NCBI RefSeq assembly: GCF_020149915.1
Contig: NZ_CP083760.1
Span: 2,728,001-2,792,000, forward strand
Direction of reading: 5' to 3'
DNA: 64,000 bases
DNA from: Candidatus Sulfidibacterium hydrothermale
GTDB taxonomy: Bacteria; Bacteroidota; Bacteroidia; Bacteroidales; F082
In this document: piece by piece, positions 7,793 through 16,511 of the stretch
Position numbering within the stretch: position 1 is the stretch's first letter
How the letters are laid out: the number at the start of each line of letters is the position of its first letter
Translations under genes and position numbers: made by a program
The notes under the pieces: generated by a model
Told to the model about the DNA's origin: nothing
The model's database searches: none
Seen by the model: the letters and a program-made list of their open reading frames with translations, nothing else

Positions 7793-7984
7793 ATGTTCAA
7801 AGTTTACGTTTTATATTCGCAAAAATTCAACAAGATTTACATCGGGTACACCGGCAATCTCGAAAAAAGACTCTTGTCGCATAACAAATTGGCTCATAAA
7901 GGATACACCGTGAAATTCAGACCCTGGACGCTGATCTTTTCCAACAGGCCTCCGCTCCCACTTTTCAGGTTTGTCTCAACCTGA
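7793..7984 (+). pseudogene. Truncated GIY-YIG nuclease, array copy 7
   Basis: The frame matches the other copies for about 50 residues (through FRPWTLIFS), then diverges into NRPPLPLFRFVST and a stop. The part carrying the catalytic Glu (KREKQLKS in the others) is lost, so the product should be inactive. The break falls next to an unrelated interspersed hairpin (7957-7994), which suggests the array was cut off by recombination at that repeat. This copy carries GYTGN like copies 1-2 but has its own silent changes, so it may be the oldest unit. Confidence 0.85.
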
Positions 7985-7994
7985 AAAGAGACGC
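7957..7994 (-). repeat. Interspersed 11-bp hairpin element, copy B
   Basis: CTTTTCAGGTT (7961-7971) and AACCTGAAAAG (7978-7988) form a perfect 11-bp inverted repeat. Read on the minus strand, the element has the same order as copy A at 2551-2590: GCGTCTC, stem, loop, stem, TGG. It sits at the truncated end of the GIY-YIG array. Confidence 0.6.
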
Positions 7995-8328
7995 ATCCCC
8001 TTATTTTTCCATCGTGATATCCTTCACCCCCCCTTGTGGTAAGAAAATAATAGTGAAGAATGAAAAACAGTAATCGATGAACATTCTATTATCCACTATT
8101 TTGATTCACTTTTGTTCTTTGGTGCTTGCCTTTCGAGATTTCGTCCTTGCCCAGCCTTCCAGTCATCCATTCATATCATGCTACCCATCTGATTTACCCG
8201 TTAAATTTTCCATTTCTTCTCGTAAAAATGTGAAATTTTAAAAATCCCGGGAATCTAACCCGGAATATTCCCTAATTTTACGTTTTAATAATTATCCTCC
8301 CAAGCAGGATACAGGAAAGCAAAGAACC
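7995..8328. other. Gene-free spacer between array and epimerase gene
   Basis: No gene or recognisable RNA is seen here. The only structure noted is a short inverted pair, CCGGG (8247-8251) and CCCGG (8259-8263), in what is probably the leader region of the epimerase gene. No clear -7/-33 promoter pair was found. Confidence 0.4.
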
Positions 8329-9444
8329 ATGGAAAAAACCATCATTACTCAAATTGATGTTATCAAATTAAACCTTCCTTATAAAGAACCGTTTGTGATT
8401 TCGCTCGGTGTTATTGAGAGTGCTACCAATGTGGTCATAAAAATACACACTAACAGCGGCTTAACCGGAATTGGAGAATGTGCCCCTTTTGTCACTATTG
8501 TTGGCGAGACACAAGAAACGGTTTTTAGCTACGCAAAGCAACTGGCAAAAATGCTCAAAGGGAAAGATCCTTTTGCCCTTGAAGAAAGATTATATGAAAT
8601 TGACCGTGCCGTTGCCGGAAACCCGACCATGAAAAGTGCTTTTGATATGGCGCTTTACGACCTGTTGGCAAAAAAAGCAAATATGCCTCTATACCAGCTT
8701 TTGGGAGGGCTAAACAATCGCGAAGTTTATACGGATATGACCATCAGTATTGGTCCGCCCGAGAAGGTAGCCCGCGATGCCGTCGCTTTCCAAAAAGCCG
8801 GATTTCCTGCCATCAAAGTAAAGCTGGGGACAAATACCCAAGACGATGTAGCCCGGATCAAGGCCATTCGCGAAGCAGTGGGAAATGACTATCCTATCCG
8901 TATTGATGCCAATCAGGGTTGGGATACCATTACGGCCATCAACACGTTAAAAGCTCTTGAAAAATACAATATTGAGCATTGCGAACAGCCTGTAGCGCAC
9001 TGGAATGATGTGGAAATGGCAAAAGTAAGGGCCAACAGTCCCATTCCCATCATGGCTGACGAATCGGTTTTTGACCATCACGATGCTTTCCGGCTGGCTT
9101 CTATGGGCGCCTGCGATTTTTTCAATATTAAGTTTTCAAAATCGGGAGGAATATTTAAGGCTTTAAAAATCAATGCCATTGCCGAATCGGCGGGGATAAA
9201 ATGTCAGGTGGGTTGTATGTCCGAATCGCGTTACGCCCTGACGGCTCTCATGCATTTTGTACTGGCTTCTCAAAACGTGGTCCATTTTGATATGGATTCA
9301 TCGCTTATGCTGGATGCTGATCCGGTTACCGGAGGAATTCAATACCAGGGAAGCGGGAAGTGGACACTGGAAAATGACCTTCCGGGGATTGGTGCGGATT
9401 TTGACCCGGATTTTCTGAAAAGTATGGAAAGTGTAACCATCTAA
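8329..9444 (+). CDS. Dipeptide epimerase (L-Ala-D/L-Glu epimerase family), cytoplasmic
   Basis: 371 aa, an enolase-superfamily protein of the muconate-lactonizing subgroup. The catalytic signature is complete: the KxK motif in AIKVKLG (about residue 163), the metal ligands Asp in IRIDANQGW, Glu in EHCEQP and Asp in MADES, and the second-face Lys in NIKFSKSGG. Enzymes of this type epimerise dipeptides, classically L-Ala-D-Glu from murein, to the L,L form. It has no signal peptide. The next gene starts 3 nt after its stop, so they are co-transcribed. A second, exported-looking paralogue lies at 19858-21009. Confidence 0.88.
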   Translation: MEKTIITQIDVIKLNLPYKEPFVISLGVIESATNVVIKIHTNSGLTGIGECAPFVTIVGETQETVFSYAKQLAKMLKGKDPFALEERLYEIDRAVAGNPTMKSAFDMALYDLLAKKANMPLYQLLGGLNNREVYTDMTISIGPPEKVARDAVAFQKAGFPAIKVKLGTNTQDDVARIKAIREAVGNDYPIRIDANQGWDTITAINTLKALEKYNIEHCEQPVAHWNDVEMAKVRANSPIPIMADESVFDHHDAFRLASMGACDFFNIKFSKSGGIFKALKINAIAESAGIKCQVGCMSESRYALTALMHFVLASQNVVHFDMDSSLMLDADPVTGGIQYQGSGKWTLENDLPGIGADFDPDFLKSMESVTI

Positions 9445-9447
9445 ACC

Positions 9448-10575
9448 ATGGATAAAAAACCAACATTAAAAAAAACTTTCCCGTTTATCATGGAAAGCAA
9501 ACTCCGGCCCGTTACTACCCTAAACGGAAAAAATTATCTCTACTTTGCCGGGACCAGTTACTATCAATTGCATGCCCATTCAGAGATTATTGCTTCAGCC
9601 GTAGAGGCCACACGGCAATGGGGAATTGGTGCTGCCACTTCGCGAACAATCAACGGAACAACACCACTATTATTAAAGCTGGAAAAAAAGATTGCCGATT
9701 TTTTCGAAACCGAAGATGCGGCTTACCTTCCGTCCGGTTATCTCAGTAACCTTGCCGGAATTCAGGCTTTGGAACAATTACAAATCTTCGACCGCATTTT
9801 TATTGACGAAAAAGCCCATTATTCCAACTTAGCCGGAGCCAGAGGAACCGGCAAAAAAGTGATCCAATTCTCTCATCTTGATGCTGATAATCTGGAAAAG
9901 AAAATAAAAAAACACCTGAAAAAAGGAGAAAAACCACTGATTGTTTCTGACGGACTGTTCCCCATAATGGCCGAAGTTCCGCCCGTTCCTGCTTACCTAA
10001 AAATAGCAGAAGCTTACGACGGCGCTATTTGGATAGATGATGCTCATGGTGCCGGCATCCTTGGCGAACACGGACGAGGTTTGTATGAATATTTTAATCT
10101 TTCATCAGACCGGCTTTATTCGGGCGGAACACTTTCCAAAGCTTTTGGTGCTTACGGTGGTTTTATTATCGGAGACAACCGTTTTATTCACACAGTAAAA
10201 TCCGGAGAGGTCATGACCGGGACCAACTCTCCGCCAAGTGCAATAGCAGGAGCTGCATCGCGGGGTATCGAAATGATCAAAAACAATCCTGAATTTCTCC
10301 GCCGGTTAAAAAGCAATGCGTTGTATCTTAAAGCCAAAATAAAATCCATTGGAATTGCTGCAGAAGAAAACGCCATTCCGATAGTAGCTTTTTCTTCAGG
10401 TAATGCTGAAAAAATGGAAAAGATTCAACAAATGCTGATGAATAAAGGTATTTACATTCAGTTCGTTAAATATATCGGAGCCGGTTCGGAAGGGATTTTA
10501 CGCATCGTGGTTTCTTCTGCTCACACCAAAGAAGAAATTGACTTTTTGGTAAATTCTCTTGCTTTTATTCTTTAA
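9448..10575 (+). CDS. PLP-dependent aminotransferase/acyltransferase-like protein (AONS/KBL type)
   Basis: 375 aa, fold type I PLP enzyme of the alpha-oxoamine synthase-like group. The Schiff-base lysine lies in YSGGTLSKAFGAYGGF (about residue 230), the cofactor Asp in AIWIDDAHGAGILG, and a Gly-rich segment in GAATSRTINGTTPL. Relatives condense an amino acid with an acyl-CoA (8-amino-7-oxononanoate synthase, glycine C-acetyltransferase). No biotin or threonine-degradation genes are nearby. Tight coupling to the dipeptide epimerase suggests a role in amino acids released from peptides, but the reaction cannot be fixed from sequence. Confidence 0.8.
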   Translation: MDKKPTLKKTFPFIMESKLRPVTTLNGKNYLYFAGTSYYQLHAHSEIIASAVEATRQWGIGAATSRTINGTTPLLLKLEKKIADFFETEDAAYLPSGYLSNLAGIQALEQLQIFDRIFIDEKAHYSNLAGARGTGKKVIQFSHLDADNLEKKIKKHLKKGEKPLIVSDGLFPIMAEVPPVPAYLKIAEAYDGAIWIDDAHGAGILGEHGRGLYEYFNLSSDRLYSGGTLSKAFGAYGGFIIGDNRFIHTVKSGEVMTGTNSPPSAIAGAASRGIEMIKNNPEFLRRLKSNALYLKAKIKSIGIAAEENAIPIVAFSSGNAEKMEKIQQMLMNKGIYIQFVKYIGAGSEGILRIVVSSAHTKEEIDFLVNSLAFIL

Positions 10576-10592
10576 CGAAATCCCAACCGGGT

Positions 10593-12080
10593 TTAATGCA
10601 TAACGTATCCCAAAATAAGATACAACACCGCAGTAATACTTCCCACAAACAAAGCATAAGGTAACTGTGTCCGGACATGATCAATATGATCAGAAGCCGA
10701 AGCCATGGACGAAATAATAGTCGTATCAGAAATAGGGGAACAATGGTCACCAAAAACCCCGCCACCAATGGTAGCCGCCACAACAAGGTATAAATTAGCA
10801 TGTTGCGCCTGAGCCATCGGTACCGAAATCGCCATCATAATGGCAAAGGTTCCCCAGGATGTTCCGGTGGAAAAAGCAATAAACGAGCTGATCACAAATA
10901 AAATAAACGGAAGAAGTTGAGGAGTGAGCCAAGCTTTGGTTTGTGCTGCTACATACACTCCGGTTCCCAGTTTATTACTCACATCACTAATCGAAAACGC
11001 CAGCATCATCAACAAGGCCAGCGGCATCATTTCACTAATTCCTTTCAGCGTCAGGTCAACCATTTCTTTGGTTTTCATTATTTTCTGTACTCTGTACAAA
11101 ACCATAGCCACCAGTAATGAAGTAATTACCGAATATAAAACTGCCGAAGAACCCGATCCGGCACCAATGGCCTGTACAAGGTAATCAAACCAGCCGGTAG
11201 CGTCTTTTACTGAAGGATAACCGGTATAAAACAAATAAACCGGCATCATCATGACCATTGTCAAGATAGGAATATACATGTTGTATGCCCGGAGTTTGAT
11301 TCCCTCTTTCGATTCCAAAGAAGTAATCGTATCCGAAACCAACGGATGGGCGTTATCATTTAACAATTTACCGGTTTCACGGGTTCTTTTTTCCGCTTTG
11401 GCCATCGGACCAAAATCCTTTTTGGTGACAATGATAAAAAAGACCAGCAAAATGGTCAAAACAGGGTAAAAATCGTACAACAGAGCATTTCCCAAAACAG
11501 CCATCGGACGCTGAATCCCTTGTGTCAAGAGTAATCCCATGATAAAAGCTCCCCAGGCATTAAACGGAATCAGGATAGAGGATGGCGCGGAAGTAGAATC
11601 TGCAATATAAGCCAGTTTTTCGCGGGGAATTTTAAATTTGTCAAACAACGGACGATACAATGTACCGACGGTTAATGAGCTGATGCTGGTTTCTACAAAA
11701 AGTACCACACCGGTAATCATGGCCAACAGCTGAACAAACATCCGGCTTTTCATCTTTTTGCTTTTTTCTATTTTTTCAATAAACCGGCTAATGGAGATCA
11801 TAAATCCGTCCACACCACCCGAATACTGAATAAACAGCAACAAAGCCCCCACCAAAGCGCTAAACATAATGGTACGGGTATTGCCCGGCGACTTAAACAC
11901 ATTGACAAAAGCATCGATGGTGGCAAACGTACCGGTGAAAACATTCCAGCCATTAATGATCAGCCAGCCCAGCCAGGTTCCGAAAATCAGAGCAACATAA
12001 ACCTGTTTGGTACGCAAAGCCAGAATAATAGCCAGTACCGGCGGGAGAATAGAAAAAAAACCGTAATCGTGCATCGGCAT
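10593..12080 (-). CDS. Na+/H+ antiporter NhaC family
   Basis: 495 aa, inner-membrane protein with about 11-12 hydrophobic segments. NhaC-family features include the N-terminal FFSILPPVLAIILALRTKQV, the central DSTSAPSSILIPFNAWGAF and the late FSTGTSWGTFAIMMAISVPMA followed by GDHCSPISDTTIISSMAS. Members exchange sodium for protons or, in some cases, transport amino or organic acids. The gene is convergent with the PLP enzyme (17 bp between stops) and divergent from dacB. The second Met (12074) is an equally possible start. Confidence 0.9.
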   Translation of the reverse strand: MPMHDYGFFSILPPVLAIILALRTKQVYVALIFGTWLGWLIINGWNVFTGTFATIDAFVNVFKSPGNTRTIMFSALVGALLLFIQYSGGVDGFMISISRFIEKIEKSKKMKSRMFVQLLAMITGVVLFVETSISSLTVGTLYRPLFDKFKIPREKLAYIADSTSAPSSILIPFNAWGAFIMGLLLTQGIQRPMAVLGNALLYDFYPVLTILLVFFIIVTKKDFGPMAKAEKRTRETGKLLNDNAHPLVSDTITSLESKEGIKLRAYNMYIPILTMVMMMPVYLFYTGYPSVKDATGWFDYLVQAIGAGSGSSAVLYSVITSLLVAMVLYRVQKIMKTKEMVDLTLKGISEMMPLALLMMLAFSISDVSNKLGTGVYVAAQTKAWLTPQLLPFILFVISSFIAFSTGTSWGTFAIMMAISVPMAQAQHANLYLVVAATIGGGVFGDHCSPISDTTIISSMASASDHIDHVRTQLPYALFVGSITAVLYLILGYVMH

Positions 12081-12334
12081 GCTTTTTGAGTTTATAAACC
12101 AACCTTTTTATCAGAGAATCCGGCAAAAGATCCATTTGATCCGGAGAAGCAAACGACTTAATCCTTTACAAACAAACGGTTTCCCTGTTAAGGCAAATAT
12201 AGCCATCTTTATAAAAATCACGAATGCATAACCCGTTAATTTTCTGTCAAATTCATTCAAATCTGTTAAAAATAAACGAGCCATCATTTGACACAAGTTT
12301 TTATCTTTAACTCAAATTACCAAACCCTTTGATT

Positions 12335-13837
12335 ATGCGTAAACTGTTGTTTTTCATCGCTCTGAGTTTTTTCTTTACTTCAAGTTTCGCCAAAAAGCCG
12401 CTGTACAAAAAACATCATGTTGTCAACAAAATTTTAAAAGAGGTGGTAAACAACCCCGATTTTAAACCGGCAGCATTTGCATTTCTGGCCATTGACGGTC
12501 AAACCGGCGAAATCATTGCCCAGTATCATCCGGATAAAGCACTCCGGCCGGCGTCTAACCAAAAACTCATATCCACCGCCACAGTGTTACAGCTGTATGG
12601 GCCGGATTTTCGTTTTCAGACAAAATTGGGTTATACCGGCCACATTGATACTTTAAACCATGTTTTATACGGAAACATCATCATCCGAGGAGGCGGTGAT
12701 CCTACACTTGGTTCCCGGTATTTCGAACAAACCAAAAACCATCAATTTCTTGCACAATGGGTCAGTGCTGTAAAAAAGTTAGGGATTGATTCGGTGGCGG
12801 GCCACGTAATTGCCGATGCCGGTATTTTCAGCCGCGATATCGTTCCGGTCTCCTGGTCGTGGACCAACATGGGCGATTACTATGGAGCCGGAGCCTGTGG
12901 ACTCACCATCTTCGACAATATGTACAGAATCTATTTTGATTCCGACAGCCTTGCTGGCGATACAGTTACCATAGACTCCATCGTACCCCAGGTTCCCCAT
13001 CTCATTTTTAATAACGGACTGATTGCCGATACCGTTCACGACGATGAAAGCAACATTTTAGGGGCTCCGTATTGTAACATGCGATACCTCAGAGGAAGAA
13101 TTCCGTTAAATCAAAAGGGATTCTCAGCAAAAGGTTCCCTTCCTGATCCGGCAGATTATGCTGCGTATGTTTTGGAAAAAAGATTACAAAAATCGGGAAT
13201 CAAAATAAAAGCCAATTCTACTACTGTACGACAACTTCTCTTAACCGGCAACCGGATAAACACCCAAAACCTGCATGTTATATCAACAATTTTATCGCCA
13301 CCGCTATCTGAAATCATCCATCAAACCAACATCCACAGCATCAATCTCTTTGCTGAACATTTTCTGGATTATTCCGGATTAAAACTCATTGGCAAAGCAC
13401 AAACCGAAGCTGATGCCAAAGCAGTTATGCAATACTGGGAAAAACAAGGAATGAATATTCAGGGCATGGCACTTACTGATGGCAGCGGACTTTCACAATA
13501 CAATGCCGTCACTCCCCGGCAAATGGTTTTTCTGTTGAATTACATGAAACACAGAAGTCCTTATTTTAATGTGTATTATCAGTCGTTACCGCTTGCCGGA
13601 AAGAGTGATAAAGCCGGCACTTTGGAGGGAATGTTTAAAGGCAGCACCGCAGAAAACAACCTGCGCGCCAAAAGCGGAACCATTGATCGCGTAAAGGCCT
13701 ATTCCGGCTACGTAACTTCACTATCCGGCCGGAAAATTATTTTTTCCATGATGGTGAACAATTTCGGTTGTTCATCGCGAAAAGCCCGGGCTCAACTGGA
13801 GAAACTCATGATTGCCCTGGCTGAACTCAAAAAGTAG
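12335..13837 (+). CDS. dacB: D-alanyl-D-alanine carboxypeptidase/endopeptidase (PBP4 family)
   Basis: 500 aa from ATG 12335; a TTG two codons upstream is less likely. It starts with a cleavable signal peptide (MRKLLFFIALSFFFTSSFA), so the protein is periplasmic. The three penicillin-binding motifs are present: SNQK (near residue 84), SGLSQYN (the SxN motif region) and KSGT (the KTG-box equivalent). The long insertion between the first and second motifs is typical of class C PBP4/DacB (peptidase family S13). It trims D-Ala or cuts cross-links in peptidoglycan. It is convergent with the LD-carboxypeptidase gene. Confidence 0.93.
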   Translation: MRKLLFFIALSFFFTSSFAKKPLYKKHHVVNKILKEVVNNPDFKPAAFAFLAIDGQTGEIIAQYHPDKALRPASNQKLISTATVLQLYGPDFRFQTKLGYTGHIDTLNHVLYGNIIIRGGGDPTLGSRYFEQTKNHQFLAQWVSAVKKLGIDSVAGHVIADAGIFSRDIVPVSWSWTNMGDYYGAGACGLTIFDNMYRIYFDSDSLAGDTVTIDSIVPQVPHLIFNNGLIADTVHDDESNILGAPYCNMRYLRGRIPLNQKGFSAKGSLPDPADYAAYVLEKRLQKSGIKIKANSTTVRQLLLTGNRINTQNLHVISTILSPPLSEIIHQTNIHSINLFAEHFLDYSGLKLIGKAQTEADAKAVMQYWEKQGMNIQGMALTDGSGLSQYNAVTPRQMVFLLNYMKHRSPYFNVYYQSLPLAGKSDKAGTLEGMFKGSTAENNLRAKSGTIDRVKAYSGYVTSLSGRKIIFSMMVNNFGCSSRKARAQLEKLMIALAELKK

Positions 13838-13849
13838 GTTACCCGGAAA

Positions 13850-14911
13850 CTAACTTACGGATTCTTCCATAAGTTTTAAGGTCCTTCTTGTGGCATTAAA
13901 TTTGGCCAAAGTCCCCACGGGCAGTGTCATTTTTAATTGGATGTGACCAAAAGGAAAGCCATAAGCCACCGGAATATTGAGTGGTTTTAAGATATCTTCA
14001 ATTGCCCGTTTCAGCGGGATCGTCGGCGGGTCGTTTTCACTGCATTTATAAAAAATACCCAGTACAATTCCATTGGCTTTTCTTAAATTGGTAGCCTGCA
14101 CCAGCTGGGTAAGCATGCGGTCAACCCGATAGGTTTTTTCTTCAATTTCTTCAATAAAAACAATTTTATTTTCAAAATCGGTTTCAAAATCGCTGCCTGC
14201 CATCGAAGCCAAAACACTTAAATTTCCACCAATCAGTTCTCCTTCAGCTTTCCCTTCGCGAATGGTATAAAAATCAAACTCCGGATTATTTTCCGTATTT
14301 TCTTCTCTTTTGTAAGGATATTTATAGCGGGGAGAAGGATCTATCAAAACGTGTCGAAATACCTTAAGGGTAAAATCATCGAATTCTGAGATTCCCATAG
14401 GGCCATGAAAACATACCAAACCGGTTCGTTCGTTTATGGCAGAAAGCAAAGCGGTGATATCGCTGTAACCAATAAAAATTTTCGGATTTTTCCGGATAAT
14501 TTCATAGTCCAGCAAATCCAGCACCCGGATAGAACCGTAACCGCCTCTGACGCACATAATGGCATCCACCTCTGTATTGGCAAACATATGCATCAACTCA
14601 TCGGCCCGTTCTTTATCGGTGCCGGCAAAATAACCGTATTCCGACAAAACGGAAGGCAAATAATGGGTTTTATATCCCATTCCTTCCAATGTTTTTACTG
14701 CTCCTTGCAGTTGTTTTTCAGTAATCGGACTTCCCGGGGTAACCAAGCCAATGGTATCTCCCTGTTCTAACCTCTTCGGGACAATTCGGGCCGGTTTATG
14801 TTTTACTTTCAAAGGATTTGTTATGGATTGTGCCGACAAGCCCAAAGGAGGCAATGCTGACAGTGCTCCTACGGCCACCATACTTTTAATAAACGTTCTT
14901 CTGTCCGACAT
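13850..14911 (-). CDS. LD-carboxypeptidase (S66 family, LdcA/YkfA-like)
   Basis: 353 aa. The N-terminus has a twin-arginine type signal (DRRTFIKSMVAVGALSALPP), so it is probably exported or anchored. The S66 fold is recognisable from RLEQGDTIGLVTPGSPI, the segment MCVRGGYGSIRVLDLLD and IGYSDITALL, which holds the likely nucleophilic Ser. GGNLSVLASMAGS and a late His complete the expected catalytic region. These enzymes remove the terminal D-Ala from murein tetrapeptides. It lies downstream of susD on the same strand, separated by a terminator hairpin, and would supply tripeptides to the NlpC/P60 enzyme of the same cluster. Confidence 0.9.
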   Translation of the reverse strand: MSDRRTFIKSMVAVGALSALPPLGLSAQSITNPLKVKHKPARIVPKRLEQGDTIGLVTPGSPITEKQLQGAVKTLEGMGYKTHYLPSVLSEYGYFAGTDKERADELMHMFANTEVDAIMCVRGGYGSIRVLDLLDYEIIRKNPKIFIGYSDITALLSAINERTGLVCFHGPMGISEFDDFTLKVFRHVLIDPSPRYKYPYKREENTENNPEFDFYTIREGKAEGELIGGNLSVLASMAGSDFETDFENKIVFIEEIEEKTYRVDRMLTQLVQATNLRKANGIVLGIFYKCSENDPPTIPLKRAIEDILKPLNIPVAYGFPFGHIQLKMTLPVGTLAKFNATRRTLKLMEESVS

Positions 14912-14942
14912 GATTTTATTTTTTTACATCAAAAAAGATTTT

Positions 14943-14992
14943 ACACAAAAAAGAAAGAACAGAGTAAAGGTAATAAAACTCTGTTCTTTCTT
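14943..14992 (-). terminator. Terminator after susD
   Basis: AAGAAAGAACAGAGT (14951-14965) and ACTCTGTTCTTTCTT (14978-14992) form a perfect 15-bp stem with a 12-nt loop. On the minus strand it is followed by a T-rich run toward 14943. It closes the SusCD transcript just upstream of the LD-carboxypeptidase gene, so that gene is read either by leak-through or from its own promoter. Confidence 0.8.
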
Positions 14993-15014
14993 TAATCACC
15001 TAATTAACATCAGA

Positions 15015-16508
15015 TTAATTCATCCACCATAACGGATCAACAGGTGATTTCTGATTATCGGCTACATTGTCAGGGTTCCGCTGTACTTCGGTTGACGGAT
15101 ATTGTGCCCGTACCAACCATTCTCCCGGGAAATCACTCTGATCATTATCTGCCGGAAGAGACAAATCTTTGAAAACATCTGTAGAGAAATTATATCTTCT
15201 GAGATCCACAAAAGTTTCCGGATTCAGGAAATTGGCGATATATTTCTGCCACATAATATCTTCCAATTTCAGATTGTCGGCTCCCATAGCTACTGAAGGA
15301 TCGGCCAAATAATCGGTTCCGTTCACTCCCAGTTTAGCCATGTTGGCAGCAATACCGGCTAAATAAGCATCATAACCGGCTTGTGTAGTACCTACACTGG
15401 TGGTTGTTCCGCCATTGGCCAGAAATTCGGCTTCTGCTTTGATGAACAAAGCTTCAGAATACGAAATAATCACAATCGGCGCTGTGGCATTGGTATAATA
15501 ACCCTCTTCGCGAAAATCGGTATTTGCCTGACTTCCGTCACCAGAGACACCATAACCGCCACTCACATAACCTTTATACACATCGCTTCCATCATCGGTT
15601 TCAGCATAAACCGGAAGACGCGGGTCCATTGTGACCACACCGCCTGTAAACGGATAGGATGTACCATCCATGTAAGAAACCAGCTGGTCGCAAATCACAT
15701 CATGTGCATTACCGGTATGTTTGGCCAGAACTTCTCTTGAGTACCAAGGATTAAGATGTTTTGTATCAAAAAACATTTGGAAATCATCATCATTGGAAGT
15801 AAAGCCTTTGGCAATAGCATCCAAAGCTTTCTGGGCGGCTTGTGCTGCTCCCAATTTATTGACAAGATGTAAAGCATAACGGGCCTTTAAGGTATAAGCA
15901 GCTTTTAACCATTTACTGACATCTCCATGATAAATCAAATCCGTTTTATCATCAATGGTGTAACCTGAATTATCCGGAGCTTCCAACTCGGTAATAGCCG
16001 CATCAAGAAGCGAAAAGATATCGTTATAAATAGCTTCCTGAGAATCGAATCCCGGAGTAAAATTATCAGAAGCTTTTGCAGCCTGCGAATAAGGAATATT
16101 CTCATAGCTATCGGTAGCCAGACCAATATTGATCGCTGTCAAGATCCGGGCTATCGCATCAAAATGAGTAGCATTTACTGCTGAAGCTTTTTGAAAAATT
16201 GTTTTCAGGTTAGGTAAAATGTACAAATAAACATTACTCCAGGTTCCGGAGATTGTAGTTGTACCAGCAGCACCTCCACCCTGGTAAACAAAATTTTGGG
16301 AATAGTTTCCGAAAATTCTTTCCGCATCATACTGGGCATAAATGGTATGATAAATAACAGGCGCCAGCAAATCGTTCATCCGAAGCTGATCGGCACTTAC
16401 GGCAGAGGTAGGGGTATTCACATCAAAGTAGTCTTTACCGCAACTGGTAACCAATACGGTAAGAAAGACAACAGCGATTGTTTTTAGTATATTTTTCATA
16501 TCTCTCAT
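15015..16508 (-). CDS. SusD/RagB-family nutrient-binding outer-membrane lipoprotein
   Basis: 497 aa with a lipoprotein signal: hydrophobic stretch then VTSCGKDYFD, with the Cys as lipidation site. The actual start may be the Met at 16499 (MKNILKTIAVV). The body has the tetratricopeptide-rich helical pattern of the SusD-like 2 group, including EALFIKAEAEFLANGG and the C-terminal MWQKYIANFLNPETFVDLRRYN. SusD proteins sit on the cell surface as a lid over the SusC barrel and capture the ligand. It is spaced 3 bp from susC. The neighbours suggest a peptide ligand, probably murein peptides, rather than a glycan; there is no glycoside hydrolase in the cluster. Confidence 0.93.
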   Translation of the reverse strand: MRDMKNILKTIAVVFLTVLVTSCGKDYFDVNTPTSAVSADQLRMNDLLAPVIYHTIYAQYDAERIFGNYSQNFVYQGGGAAGTTTISGTWSNVYLYILPNLKTIFQKASAVNATHFDAIARILTAINIGLATDSYENIPYSQAAKASDNFTPGFDSQEAIYNDIFSLLDAAITELEAPDNSGYTIDDKTDLIYHGDVSKWLKAAYTLKARYALHLVNKLGAAQAAQKALDAIAKGFTSNDDDFQMFFDTKHLNPWYSREVLAKHTGNAHDVICDQLVSYMDGTSYPFTGGVVTMDPRLPVYAETDDGSDVYKGYVSGGYGVSGDGSQANTDFREEGYYTNATAPIVIISYSEALFIKAEAEFLANGGTTTSVGTTQAGYDAYLAGIAANMAKLGVNGTDYLADPSVAMGADNLKLEDIMWQKYIANFLNPETFVDLRRYNFSTDVFKDLSLPADNDQSDFPGEWLVRAQYPSTEVQRNPDNVADNQKSPVDPLWWMN

Positions 16509-16511
16509 TTT

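Larger units (their letters stand above)
5572..7942 (+). repeat. 356-bp tandem array: tRNA 3' end + terminator + GIY-YIG gene
   Basis: There are six full units, starting at 5572, 5928, 6284, 6640, 6996 and 7352, plus a truncated seventh from 7708 to about 7942. The period is exactly 356 bp throughout. Each unit begins with the last 26 nt of tRNA-fMet, followed by the tRNA terminator, a GIY-YIG nuclease gene and the 16-nt palindrome TCCGCCGGCTGGCGGA. By eye, units 1 and 2 are identical, as are 3 and 4, and 5 and 6; the pairs differ from each other at a handful of bases. Just before each palindrome stands GGGCTCATA, the same 9 nt found in the tRNA anticodon region. In the tRNA, ten bases (5562-5571) occupy the place taken by the palindrome in the units. 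Confidence 0.97.

Noticed and set aside
5572-7942. CRISPR array or minisatellite
   Set aside because: The period is 356 bp, the 'spacers' are not unique, and each unit encodes the same protein; there are no cas genes.
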